Shown: one piece after another, positions 44,489 through 52,534 of the stretch
Position numbering within the stretch: position 1 is the first letter of the stretch
Layout of the letters: each line of letters starts with the position of its first letter
DNA from: Salinibacterium sp. SWN248
Lineage (GTDB): Bacteria > Actinomycetota > Actinomycetes > Actinomycetales > Microbacteriaceae
Assembly (NCBI RefSeq): GCF_015864575.1
Contig: NZ_JADYWW010000001.1
Span: 1,449,719 to 1,513,718 of the forward strand
Length of the DNA stretch: 64,000 nt
Direction of reading: 5' to 3'
Notes under the pieces: generated by a model
The model's database searches: none
What the model was told of the DNA's origin: nothing
The model's input: only the letters and a program-made list of their open reading frames with translations
Position numbers and translations under genes: made by a program

Positions 44489-44502
44489 TGGCCGGTTGGC
44501 CA
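44489..44502. promoter_or_regulatory. Short inverted repeat upstream of the peptide gene
   Basis: TGGCC-ggtt-GGCCA, two perfect 5-bp arms, 31 bp before the peptide gene's start. It could be an operator for a regulator encoded elsewhere, or a small RNA hairpin. No convincing -35/-10 pair was found next to it. Confidence 0.35.
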
Positions 44503-44533
44503 CGATCAATGTAGATCAAATTGGAGGAAGACA

Positions 44534-44626
44534 ATGGAAGAATTGGTCGCTCGAATCGAAAAGGACCACCTTGAAGCTTTAAAGCGCGTTGAGCTGGACT
44601 GCTGCTCAAACCCTGTCGCGACGTAG
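44534..44626 (+). CDS. Short peptide, candidate precursor of a modified natural product
   Basis: A 30-codon gene, missed by length cut-offs. ATG 44534 has a near-ideal ribosome-binding site (GGAGG at 44523-44527, 6 nt before it). The N-terminal 20 residues are charged and helix-prone, starting MEELVARIEK, like a RiPP leader. The last ten are LDCCSNPVAT, uncharged apart from Asp, with two adjacent Cys, Asn-Pro and a C-terminal Thr, like a core. A strong hairpin follows directly, then the putative tailoring and export genes. A plain small regulator or leader peptide is the main alternative. I know of no match. Confidence 0.65.
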   Translation: MEELVARIEKDHLEALKRVELDCCSNPVAT

Positions 44627-44634
44627 CAATAGTT

Positions 44635-44660
44635 GGGAGGGAGCGCTGACGCTCCCTCCC
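44635..44660 (+). terminator. Hairpin after the peptide gene, probable attenuator
   Basis: GGGAGGGAGCG / CGCTCCCTCCC, an 11-bp perfect stem with loop ctga, followed by atttgtt. It starts 8 bp after the peptide stop. Partial read-through would give much more peptide mRNA than mRNA of the next genes. Confidence 0.7.
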
Positions 44661-44695
44661 ATTTGTTCGCCGAGGGACCAATAAAGGGGAGAAGA

Positions 44696-45184
44696 TTGAT
44701 TAGCGAAACATACAAACGAACAGCTCTATCGCGGATCGAGGGCAGGCCCTCCGAGACGTTGGAGCGTCAGTTGGGCGAGTGCCTAAAGTACTTGGCAATC
44801 GTATCGATGACCGAGGGGAGGCGAATTCCAGTTACCCCAGAGGTCGACGACGTGTGGCATGAACTGCTGCTTCAAACAAGCAGCTATCGTCAGTTATGCG
44901 GCTCGCTGCCAGGAAAAAAGTTTCTGGATCACGAATCGATAGACCCACTCTCTTACAACGAGCGAGTGGGAGATGCAGCCTTCGTGCGGGAATGGGTCCA
45001 ATGGATTCCCGACTACGTACAAAGTTTCGGTCCTTTCACCGCTGAGGTAGCCCAAGATTGGAACGTTGTGCGATTTTTGCAGGATGAACTCGCAATGTCT
45101 CTAGACCAGATCAATGAATTTGGGGCAAATAGCGAAGCGATTGCCGTCGTACCACGAGATTCCCTGTGGTCCGCTCTTTCCTAA
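44696..45184 (+). CDS. GRDP/DUF1399-like protein, altered histidine motif
   Basis: 162 residues from TTG 44696, chosen because AAGGGGAG ends 4 nt before it; a longer frame would begin inside the hairpin. The segment IPVTPEVDDVWHELLLQTSS followed by YRQLC and GKKFLDHES resembles bacterial relatives of the plant glycine-rich-domain protein family. There the pattern is WHxHxLxT...FLHH. Here the second His of the first motif is Leu and the first His of FLHH is Asp, leaving His-Asp-His. These could bind metal (inference). The C-terminal ~70 residues are helical. Biochemical function unknown; the position suggests a modifying enzyme or peptide-binding partner. Confidence 0.6.
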   Translation: MISETYKRTALSRIEGRPSETLERQLGECLKYLAIVSMTEGRRIPVTPEVDDVWHELLLQTSSYRQLCGSLPGKKFLDHESIDPLSYNERVGDAAFVREWVQWIPDYVQSFGPFTAEVAQDWNVVRFLQDELAMSLDQINEFGANSEAIAVVPRDSLWSALS

Positions 45185-46458
45185 CGCGAGGAAGCCTTGC
45201 AGCGTTGGGCGCGTTTATTCCGAGCGTTCGTCCTGTCCTCATTCTTGGCATATTGGTCGTTTCTTACGACGCATCTGTGCAGACAGTGGTGGGTCTTACT
45301 GGAACCTACTTTGGGCTTGCTCTCGTCCTCGTGGCCGGTTTTACGGTTTCGGCGATCTTCCGACTATCTAGATTGAAGAACGAGAGCGTCGAAGCCCTCC
45401 GGGCTCCGATTACCGAAGAGTTTCGACTCGCGAGTGGTGCAGCGGTGTCGTTGGGGGTTTTTGCGGCCGCTGGTGGGTTTCTATTGCCACTCGTTCTCAG
45501 TGTCGACCCGGTCCTGTTTCGTACGTATTGGTTCGGGGCTGCGTTGTCGCTCCTAATCTTGCCGTTTTCAGCAACCCTCCTTGGGGTCTATCAGACTCGG
45601 AATCGTGATGGAGAAAACCTTGCAATTGCGGTAACGGCTGCGCTTTTTCAGGTTCTAGTTGCCGTCTCTGTCGTTGCAGCGGAACTATCTTCTTTGAACG
45701 CGGTCTTAGTCATTGGGGTGAGCGGGGTGGTTAGCGACGTGGGTGCTCTGGTTTATCGGCTCAAGCGTTTGGGATTCGAAGAGGGTACTACCCGCCTTGT
45801 TTTAGCGGATAGCGTGCGCCTTTTTGTCGCCAGTCCTATACATGCTATTCGTGAGTTGCCCAGTCGGCTGAAACCAGCGCTTGATGGTCTTGTGCTCATG
45901 ACAGTTTTCACTGTCGCGGGCACGGTCGCTGCAGCTAGCGGTCCGAGAGACGGAGCAGTTGTTGTGCTGGTGGTTGCGTTGATGCGGGCTGTAGTCATTC
46001 CGCTTAAGCAATTTGGATTGGTTGGAGGGCGACTTATCGCTCAAGCGGGAGGGACGCTGGCGGATGATCGGGCTAGATTCCTTCAGCTAACGGCGATAGC
46101 AACGGGGATCCTCGTATCAATTGCGGCGAGTCTATTAGTAGTTCGAGCCATAGCTACACCATTAAGCCTGATCCCTTGGATGATCGTTTCGATGATGGCG
46201 CTACAGCTTTGTATGGAGCCGGTCACAGGCTTCGGGTTTGGGGCGCAAAAAGTGCTGACATCCCCCACATTCGGCCTTAAGAGCCTCGTCGTTATTTCGT
46301 TGGGCTTGACCATTCCTGCGCTACTCACTCTTTGGCTGTTGGGCTTGGGATCCGCGGAATCCATCTGGGCGGTTGTATTTTTGGGAAGGCTAGTTTTCTT
46401 CTCGTCGCTCGTGATTAGGCTTGCAAACTTGTCATCAGCTTCACAGCTCAGAAGATGA
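45166..46458 (+). CDS. MATE/MOP-like polytopic membrane transporter
   Basis: A 430-residue protein with about 12 hydrophobic segments. GTG 45166 overlaps the preceding gene by 19 bp. The overall layout, two bundles of about six spans with a central loop near residue ~225 (AIRELPSRLKPALDGLVLMT), matches MATE drug exporters or polysaccharide flippases of the MOP superfamily. No short diagnostic motif exists, so the family call rests on topology and texture. Within the cassette it most likely exports the product. Its stop overlaps the aminotransferase start (ATGA). Confidence 0.65.
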   Translation: MVRSFLTRGSLAALGAFIPSVRPVLILGILVVSYDASVQTVVGLTGTYFGLALVLVAGFTVSAIFRLSRLKNESVEALRAPITEEFRLASGAAVSLGVFAAAGGFLLPLVLSVDPVLFRTYWFGAALSLLILPFSATLLGVYQTRNRDGENLAIAVTAALFQVLVAVSVVAAELSSLNAVLVIGVSGVVSDVGALVYRLKRLGFEEGTTRLVLADSVRLFVASPIHAIRELPSRLKPALDGLVLMTVFTVAGTVAAASGPRDGAVVVLVVALMRAVVIPLKQFGLVGGRLIAQAGGTLADDRARFLQLTAIATGILVSIAASLLVVRAIATPLSLIPWMIVSMMALQLCMEPVTGFGFGAQKVLTSPTFGLKSLVVISLGLTIPALLTLWLLGLGSAESIWAVVFLGRLVFFSSLVIRLANLSSASQLRR

Positions 46459-47462
46459 AAAGTCGAAAGGAGCAAGTATTCGCGTTGCCGCCGAAAGGTG
46501 TCTCCTTCGCATTGCCGAGTGAGGACTTTCCTGAAGAGCTGAAGAAGCAAGTCGCTAAGCGCATGGTAAGTCTCGAGTGGAACAAATACATAGATCCAGA
46601 ATTGAACAATGCGCGTCGGCAGCTTAGCGACGCTTTCGCGACCGCTCCAGAGTCTCTCATTTTTACCCATGGTTCAGATGACGCAATAGACAGAGTGGTC
46701 TCGGGCATGAAGCCAACCTTTGTCCTGCTGCCCCGTGGTGGTTACCCCGGATACTCGCGTTCTGCGGCCAGTTCGGGCTCGCGATCGCTGGTTTATCACC
46801 CTGAATCAACATCAGATGTGCTGGTCGGCATGCTTGAGGGTTGCGTTGGCACAACGCTGGTCTTTTTGTGTTGGCCAGGCAATCCACTAGGGAATTATGA
46901 TCAGCTCAATGGTTTGCGTGAAATCGTGGCCAACTCGGATCGTGTCGTCGTGGACCTCACATACCTAAATCCGTTGACAACGGAGTTCGTGGCTATTCTG
47001 CACGGGATCATTCAAGCTGGAGCCTGCGCGGCCTTCAGCTTCTCGAAAACACTCGGCCTCGCGTCTGCTCGTCTTGGGGGGATTGTGTTGCCCGAAGGGC
47101 ATCATGCAGTTCTTTCCCGCGGCGAACATTTCCCGTGGACTCTATTCCAGCTTTGCGCCTTAGAGACGGCTCTCTGCTCCGAACCGGAGACGAAGCAACT
47201 ACTCGCTCGAATGGTCACGAACCAGAAAAAAGTCAAGGCTGCACTCATTTCTTCTATCGAGGAAGTGGGCATTCCAGTGCGAAATGCAGATGCTGACAGC
47301 TTTCTAAGCGTCGACTTGGCGAGGCTAGCTGGGGGTGTCGAGGTCGGCACCTTGAAGTTCCCCGTCGGTTCGAAGCAATATCCTTCCCTTGACGTGTTGA
47401 GGCTTGACGTGTCGCAGGCGAACGTCTCTTGGATGCAACAGGTTAAGGCCGCGCTGACCTAA
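46455..47462 (+). CDS. HisC-like fold-type I PLP aminotransferase
   Basis: A 335-residue class I/II aminotransferase. AFSFSKTLGLASARLGG carries the PLP Lys in the SxxKxxGLxxxRxG form. CWPGNPLGN stands for the usual NPNNPTG loop and VVDLTYLNP for the PLP-contacting Asp and Tyr. The N-terminal arm is short. Nearest kin by texture are histidinol-phosphate and threonine-phosphate enzymes, but no histidine gene is near. In this cassette it may act on an amino acid or a peptide end. The overlap with the transporter implies one operon. Confidence 0.75.
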   Translation: MKSRKEQVFALPPKGVSFALPSEDFPEELKKQVAKRMVSLEWNKYIDPELNNARRQLSDAFATAPESLIFTHGSDDAIDRVVSGMKPTFVLLPRGGYPGYSRSAASSGSRSLVYHPESTSDVLVGMLEGCVGTTLVFLCWPGNPLGNYDQLNGLREIVANSDRVVVDLTYLNPLTTEFVAILHGIIQAGACAAFSFSKTLGLASARLGGIVLPEGHHAVLSRGEHFPWTLFQLCALETALCSEPETKQLLARMVTNQKKVKAALISSIEEVGIPVRNADADSFLSVDLARLAGGVEVGTLKFPVGSKQYPSLDVLRLDVSQANVSWMQQVKAALT

Positions 47463-47566
47463 TCGTTGTTCCTGGCGGCTTCACCTTGAAGGGAAGGTAG
47501 CGAGCAGGCGTGGGCGACTCGTCAACAGCCCACCGAAGGCTAAGCAAGTCCACACGTTCAACTCAG

Positions 47567-47593
47567 CGCGCTCCGAGCGATCGGGGCGCGTTT
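47567..47593 (+). terminator. leuS-type terminator, right copy
   Basis: The same 10-bp stem as at 44353, loop gcga. In its present place it would terminate the inserted operon. Confidence 0.65.
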
Positions 47594-47598
47594 AGTTT
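47593..47598 (+). promoter_or_regulatory. -10 box TAGTTT, leaderless start of comEA
   Basis: TAGTTT, 6 nt (gtgggg), GTG 47605. It overlaps the last base of the terminator hairpin region. Both repeat copies keep the spacing. Confidence 0.6.
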
Positions 47599-47604
47599 GT
47601 GGGG

Positions 47605-48195
47605 GTGGAAGAGTTTGAGCAGGCCCGTAAAGCGCGGCTACGGGTGCGCGTTGGCGCTGTCATCGTGGTGGTGCTCGTTGCGCTCGGCTGCGCCGTGCTC
47701 GCGACCGCACTCACAGGCAGCCCCACTGCCGTAGAGATTGCGCGCGGCGAACTGGGCTCGGGTGACGACGTGTTCGTGGTGGAATCGCCCGCGCTATTTG
47801 TGCACGTAACTGGGGCGGTGGTGCGCCCGGGGCTCTTCGAGCTGGCCGAGGGATCACGCGTGATCGACGCGATCGCTGCCGCTGGGGGTTTCACCGAAGA
47901 CGCGAAGCAGGATCAACTCAATCTGGCACGTGTGTTGACTGATGGAGAGCAGTTCGCCGTGCCCGCAGCTGGCGACGAGGCTGCCGCGGCCACGGCATCC
48001 GATGGACGAGTCAACCTGAATACCGCGGATGCCGCTGCCCTCGATACGCTGCCTCGTATCGGGCCCGCGATGGCCGCTCGCATTCTGGCATGGCGTGAGG
48101 CAAACGGGCGCTTCACGAGCATCGATGATCTGCGCAACGTCGCCGGAATCGGAGACGCTACCTTCGACGGGTTGCGCGACCTGGTCACGGTATGA
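47605..48195 (+). CDS. comEA: ComEA family DNA-binding competence protein
   Basis: 196 residues from GTG 47605. One N-terminal membrane span (GAVIVVVLVALGCAVLATAL) places the rest outside. An SLBB domain follows (LFVHVTGAVVRPGLFELAEG), then the helix-hairpin-helix pair RVNLNTADAAALDTLPRIGP and FTSIDDLRNVAGIGDATFDG. It binds incoming double-stranded DNA for uptake. It overlaps comEC by ATGA. The first 13 codons are also present in the left repeat. Confidence 0.93.
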   Translation: MEEFEQARKARLRVRVGAVIVVVLVALGCAVLATALTGSPTAVEIARGELGSGDDVFVVESPALFVHVTGAVVRPGLFELAEGSRVIDAIAAAGGFTEDAKQDQLNLARVLTDGEQFAVPAAGDEAAAATASDGRVNLNTADAAALDTLPRIGPAMAARILAWREANGRFTSIDDLRNVAGIGDATFDGLRDLVTV

Positions 48196-50567
48196 ATCTC
48201 GACCTGCGGCTCAGCCTGCCCGTAGCGGCTGCGTGGCTTATTGCCGTTGTCGTGATTGGGGTGCCGGGGTGGGCGCCTGCTGTCGCCATTGCATTGTGGC
48301 TTGCTGCCGGGGCGCTCATTGCGGGTGCGCTGCTGAGCCAACGGCGTTTTTTCGCGAGCGTCGCCTTGGGATGTGCTCTGGCCGCGTTGTGCTCCACGTC
48401 TGTCGCTGTTCATGCTGAGACACGTCAGCCCGAAGCGCTGGGCGAGCTGGCTGCGCAGCACACGACGGTTACTGTCATCGCGACAACCACCTCTGCCGTC
48501 AGTGACAGCGCCGACTTCTTTCAGGCAACCATCACCACTCTCGAGGCCGACGGCGAATCAACCCAACTCGAGTCGCCCGCTCTGATCTTCACGGAACGTG
48601 GCGGCTTTGGTGGGGTCGATGCCGCGCCTGATGCACCGAAGCCCGGTCCAAACACATCGAATACCGACGACGAACCGTGGGGGATCGGCGTCACATTCAC
48701 GGTCACGGGTACCTTGGCGAGCACTGCCCCGGGCGATGGGCGGGCAGTGCTGCTCTTCGCGACTGACGCGCTCGAGTGGCGGGCCGATCCTGACTGGCAA
48801 TTCGACTGGGCGAATCAACTGAGACGCACGTTTGCGGCCGCCACCTCGTCGTTGCCGGGTGGTGGTGGGGAACTTCTGGGCGGGCTCGCCATCGGCGATA
48901 CCAGCGCCGTGAGCGATGATCTGGATGCCGCCATGAAGACAAGTTCGCTGAGTCACCTCACGGCGGTCTCGGGCGCCAACTGCGCGATTGTCGTCGGGCT
49001 AATCATGGCTCTCGGCGGCAGGGTCGGTGCCCAGCGGGCTGTGAGGATCGGCATCTCGATCCTTGTGCTGCTTGCATTCGTGATTGTTGTCACTCCCGAT
49101 CCGAGTGTGCTGCGCGCAGCGCTCATGGCAACGTTCGTGCTGATCGCGCTGGGCAGCGGCAGGCCGATCCGAGGAATGGCGGTGCTGTCACTCGCGACGA
49201 TCGCGCTCCTCGTCTTCGACCCATGGCTATCACGCAACTTCGCGTTCGTGCTCTCAGTATTCGCCACGGCAGGTCTCCTGCTCTTTGCCGAGCCGCTCGC
49301 GCAGTTTTTGGGGCGTTGGATGCCGCGGTGGCTGTCACTGGTGATCGCCGTACCGTTGGCCGCCCAGCTGGCCTGCCAGCCCGTGCTGCTCCTGTTGCAG
49401 CCCTCGTTGCCCACCTATGGAGTTCTCGCCAACGTGTTGGCGGCACCCGCAGCGCCCATCGCTACCGTGGTTGGCCTCGCGGCCTGCGTGGCGCTTTCCG
49501 TGATTCCGCTGATCGGATTAGCGCTCATGTGGATTGCGTGGCTTCCCTCCGCCTGGGTCGCGGCGGTGGCGGAGTACTTTGCAGAAGCGCCGTGGGCCCG
49601 CATCCCCTGGTGGGACGGTTGGGTGGGCGTCGTGACGCTCAGCGTCCTGACGGCGCTTCTCCTCGCGGCCCTCGTGGCCAGTGGAGTCTGGCGGGCCCAC
49701 GCGCTGAAGTTGCTCGCGATCGCAACCACGTGTGCGCTTGCTGTCGTGGCGGGCTCAGCCGTGAGCGCCGCCGTGACCTGGCCGAGGGACTGGCAGTTCG
49801 CGCAGTGCGATGTCGGGCAGGGAGACGCGGTCGTCGTTCGCAGCGGCGGCACAACGGCACTTATCGACACCGGCGCTGAGCCTGAACTTCTCGAAAGTTG
49901 CTTGGAACGGTTATCAATAGACCACATCGACCTGTTGGTATTGACCCATTTCGATCACGACCATGTCGGCGGGACTGAGACAGTCGTAGGGCGGGTTGGC
50001 GCTGCCGTGGTTGGTCCGGTCAGTTCACCAGAAGACGAGGCTGTGCTGGAGGCTCTCGCGGCCGCAGGGGCAGCGGTAACGGAGATTCACGCGGGAGACC
50101 GTGGTCAGCTCGGGGAACTGCAGTGGAGCATCTTGTGGCCGACTGCGCAACTGTCCGGCATAGAACCCGGAAATGACGCCAGCGTAGTCATCGAGTTTCG
50201 TCCGCGAGCCGATTGCGTGGAGCAGTGCCTCAGCGCCGTGTTCCTCGGCGACCTTGGCGAGAGTGCTCAAGCGCGACTCATCGCGGCTCAGACATTCAGG
50301 CCAGTGGATGTCGTCAAAGTCAGCCATCATGGCTCTGGCGATCAATACCCGGCCCTCTACACCGAACTAAAGGCCACCCTCGGACTCATCGGAGTCGGAG
50401 CGGACAACGGCTACGGGCATCCAACCGCTGATGCCCTCGCCATGCTCGACGATGCAGGCACCGCGGTGGCGCGGAGTGATCGTGATGGCCTCGTTCTGGT
50501 GTCGCCCGCGCGCCGGCCTGGCGTGGTTGTGGTGTGGTCGAACGGTGCTGGATCTCCTGCGGGGTGA
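48192..50567 (+). CDS. comEC: ComEC/Rec2 DNA-uptake channel
   Basis: A 791-residue membrane protein. The N-terminal DUF4131-like region and OB part precede the Competence domain with about ten spans (SSLSHLTAVSGANCAIVVGL, LLFAEPLAQFLG). The C-terminal metallo-beta-lactamase domain (residues ~530-780) has LLVLTHFDHDHVGG, the HxDHDH motif, and VDVVKVSHHGSGDQYP; it may act as the nuclease that degrades one strand. With comEA it forms the core of natural transformation, so this strain may take up DNA. Confidence 0.92.
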   Translation: MNLDLRLSLPVAAAWLIAVVVIGVPGWAPAVAIALWLAAGALIAGALLSQRRFFASVALGCALAALCSTSVAVHAETRQPEALGELAAQHTTVTVIATTTSAVSDSADFFQATITTLEADGESTQLESPALIFTERGGFGGVDAAPDAPKPGPNTSNTDDEPWGIGVTFTVTGTLASTAPGDGRAVLLFATDALEWRADPDWQFDWANQLRRTFAAATSSLPGGGGELLGGLAIGDTSAVSDDLDAAMKTSSLSHLTAVSGANCAIVVGLIMALGGRVGAQRAVRIGISILVLLAFVIVVTPDPSVLRAALMATFVLIALGSGRPIRGMAVLSLATIALLVFDPWLSRNFAFVLSVFATAGLLLFAEPLAQFLGRWMPRWLSLVIAVPLAAQLACQPVLLLLQPSLPTYGVLANVLAAPAAPIATVVGLAACVALSVIPLIGLALMWIAWLPSAWVAAVAEYFAEAPWARIPWWDGWVGVVTLSVLTALLLAALVASGVWRAHALKLLAIATTCALAVVAGSAVSAAVTWPRDWQFAQCDVGQGDAVVVRSGGTTALIDTGAEPELLESCLERLSIDHIDLLVLTHFDHDHVGGTETVVGRVGAAVVGPVSSPEDEAVLEALAAAGAAVTEIHAGDRGQLGELQWSILWPTAQLSGIEPGNDASVVIEFRPRADCVEQCLSAVFLGDLGESAQARLIAAQTFRPVDVVKVSHHGSGDQYPALYTELKATLGLIGVGADNGYGHPTADALAMLDDAGTAVARSDRDGLVLVSPARRPGVVVVWSNGAGSPAG

Positions 50568-50727
50568 AGGCGTGGCCACGCCAGGTGCAGCGCGTCGCCG
50601 GCGCTGAGGCAGCGGAGTTTCTCTCACAAGAGTTCGAGCCACTAAAGTGAGAGCCGTTGCAATAGTGCAGTCGTTCGGGATTAGCGCCGGCGATACAGGG
50701 AAATACCGGTTTGTAAGGGGTTCGTGC

Positions 50728-52368
50728 GTGCAGGACGAAAAGAAAAATGTCGAACGCGCCTACCTCATTCACGTCGCGGCAGCCACGCTCCTTGTTTTTC
50801 TCGCTGGAGTCTTCGCTGCCGCTACGACGCCCTACTTTGGTGGTCCCGACGAGCGCAATCACTACAATTCGGTGGTTCGTGTGGTGGACGGCGGAGGGTG
50901 GCCGCTCCCGTACGAAGCAGGAATTGAACCATCCGTACATCGAGCGTGGCTCGAGTCGGGGCGAACTCTCTCGAACGTGCCAGCAATCGATCCAGTTCCA
51001 CTCGCGACTGACCGTTCTAATGTGCTCGCTGAGTTCGACAACGACATTTCTGATATCGACAACATGGTGCAGCATCCACCGCTGTACTACTTCCTCACGG
51101 CGGGTGCCGTTGCTGCAACCGGTACGGATAACCTGCGGTGGGATCAGGCTTTTCTCCTGATGAGAATTTTTTCGGTCTTCTTGGTGAGCATTTCGGTGCC
51201 GGCCATTGCCGGTACGGTTCGGGGTCTCACGCGATCTCGATCGCTCGGAATCATCGGCGCGTACAGTCTCCTGACCATCCCGTTCTTCGTCGGTTTCGCA
51301 GGGTTGATATCGAACGACACCCTTCTGGTTCCTACGATCAGCGGAGCACTCTACCTTCTCGTTCGAGCGTGGCGTAAACCCCATCAGATGGTGGGATTGT
51401 TCATCGCCGCAGGGTTCGTCTTTGGCCTTGCTCTATTGACGAAAGGATTCGCGCTGTTTGCGATTCCGCTCGTGTTCGGTCTCTCACTTGTTGCTGCTTT
51501 TCGCAGCACTCCGCGGAGAAAGCACTGGTTATTGCTGGGCTTTATTCCATCCGCGGTTGCTGCGCTGGTCGGCGGCTGGTGGTGGATCCGTAATCTCATT
51601 CTGATTGGCTCGATCCAACCGAGTGTCGCGGGCAATCTCAGAACACCGCTGAGCGAACCACTCGCCGATATCGACGTCCTCAAGTACTTTGCCAAGTTCT
51701 GGCTGCGCTTGAACTCGCTGTTTTGGGCTCGGGGGGTGCGTCCAGAAGATGGTGGTCAGACTCTGCCGGTGGTTCTAGTGGCAATCGCTGGTCTCGTTCT
51801 CGTGGCTGCCGTGATCATCGTCGTGTTCTATTCACGCAATCGCGCTATCAGCCTTCTTCTCTTGTCGTTCCCCGCAATCGTGATCGCCGTACTATTTGTG
51901 AATTCGTACAGCGTCTACGAGACCTACGGCGTCGCCGAACGCGGAGTGCAAGGCCGCTACGTCTTTGGCGGCATCGTGGCCTACTCGATGGTCTTCGCGA
52001 GTCTGTGGGGGATCATCGGGCGAAAGTTGGCGCTTCGGGCGCGGTCAGTGGCATTCACCGCCGTGATCCTGGGCAGCTGGCTCATCGCTTGGGCCCATAA
52101 CTGGTGGCTATTGCTGTCGTCATGGCCGAACCGCTATTCCTCGGACAGCGGGGCTATCGACGCCGCCACAGCATATTTCGATCTCCCGACCTTCGCGTAC
52201 TTCGCTCTCACAGCGGCAGCGCTCGTCACCGTTGCCCTCGCCTTGGTGTTGGGTTCGCGCCTCGCACCGGGCGCAGGATTGGCCGCAGATTTCAGCGATG
52301 ACCAGATACTGGAAGCTGAACCGCGCGTACTGAACGATGACTCGGCGGAGGGCGGAGCGCGCAAGTAA
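50728..52368 (+). CDS. DUF2142-like/GT-C-type polytopic membrane protein
   Basis: 546 residues from GTG 50728, preceded by AAGGGG at 7 nt spacing; GTG 50647 is a longer alternative. A first membrane span (IHVAAATLLVFLAGVFAA) is followed by an outside loop with TTPYFGGPDERNHY and DNMVQHPPLYYFLTAGA. These resemble the acidic (D/E-rich) first loop and 'HPPLYY' motif of GT-C glycosyltransferases and the DUF2142 family. About 11 spans follow. It could add sugars from a polyprenyl carrier to the cell surface. Substrate unknown. Confidence 0.7.
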   Translation: MQDEKKNVERAYLIHVAAATLLVFLAGVFAAATTPYFGGPDERNHYNSVVRVVDGGGWPLPYEAGIEPSVHRAWLESGRTLSNVPAIDPVPLATDRSNVLAEFDNDISDIDNMVQHPPLYYFLTAGAVAATGTDNLRWDQAFLLMRIFSVFLVSISVPAIAGTVRGLTRSRSLGIIGAYSLLTIPFFVGFAGLISNDTLLVPTISGALYLLVRAWRKPHQMVGLFIAAGFVFGLALLTKGFALFAIPLVFGLSLVAAFRSTPRRKHWLLLGFIPSAVAALVGGWWWIRNLILIGSIQPSVAGNLRTPLSEPLADIDVLKYFAKFWLRLNSLFWARGVRPEDGGQTLPVVLVAIAGLVLVAAVIIVVFYSRNRAISLLLLSFPAIVIAVLFVNSYSVYETYGVAERGVQGRYVFGGIVAYSMVFASLWGIIGRKLALRARSVAFTAVILGSWLIAWAHNWWLLLSSWPNRYSSDSGAIDAATAYFDLPTFAYFALTAAALVTVALALVLGSRLAPGAGLAADFSDDQILEAEPRVLNDDSAEGGARK

Positions 52369-52500
52369 GCGGGCACGGCCTCGGCACCATACCGCTGTCG
52401 GCCATTCGCCCGCGTCTACACTCTTCGGCCAAAGCGGACAGCGACGATGACTCCTGGCGTGGTTTTCGTGTGGTCGGAGAAGGATGTGGGCGCCCGGCAT

Positions 52501-52506
52501 TAGGCT
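52501..52506 (+). promoter_or_regulatory. -10 box TAGGCT before holA
   Basis: TAGGCT with expected start of transcription near 52513, then a 22-nt leader with GAGGAG 4 nt before the GTG at 52535. The same hexamer as at leaderless genes, but here with a ribosome-binding site. Confidence 0.5.
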
Positions 52507-52534
52507 GGGTTTGCAGTTCTAATTGAGGAGTCTT

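Larger units (their letters stand above)
44429..47513. mobile_element. Inserted peptide-aminotransferase-exporter cassette between leuS and comEA
   Basis: About 3.1 kb lying between the two direct copies. It holds a short peptide gene, a hairpin and three coupled genes. Its base composition looks more AT-rich, and its codon use more mixed, than in the flanking genes. No integrase, transposase or terminal inverted repeats were found. The structure fits single-crossover integration of a circular molecule sharing the leuS-comEA junction, or an aberrant recombination event with DNA from a relative. 'Mobile' is inference. Confidence 0.65.
47514..47642 (+). repeat. Right copy of ~130-bp direct repeat
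   Basis: Begins with the last nine sense codons and stop of leuS (ATRQQPTEG, stop at 47541-47543) without the rest of that gene, then the leuS-type terminator and comEA promoter, and ends inside intact comEA. Confidence 0.9.

Noticed and set aside
44600-44617. CCSNPV in the short peptide is identical to part of alpha-conotoxin MII
   Set aside because: The peptide lacks the second pair of cysteines and everything else of the toxin fold; six shared residues in a 30-residue peptide is coincidence.
44429-47513. Classical transposon or phage origin of the insert
   Set aside because: No transposase, integrase, terminal inverted repeats or tRNA attachment site; the flanking repeat is too long for a target-site duplication.
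50386-51384. 332-codon minus-strand frame spanning the comEC end and the DUF2142-like gene
   Set aside because: Arginine- and serine-rich antisense translation with no domain, opposite two credible genes.
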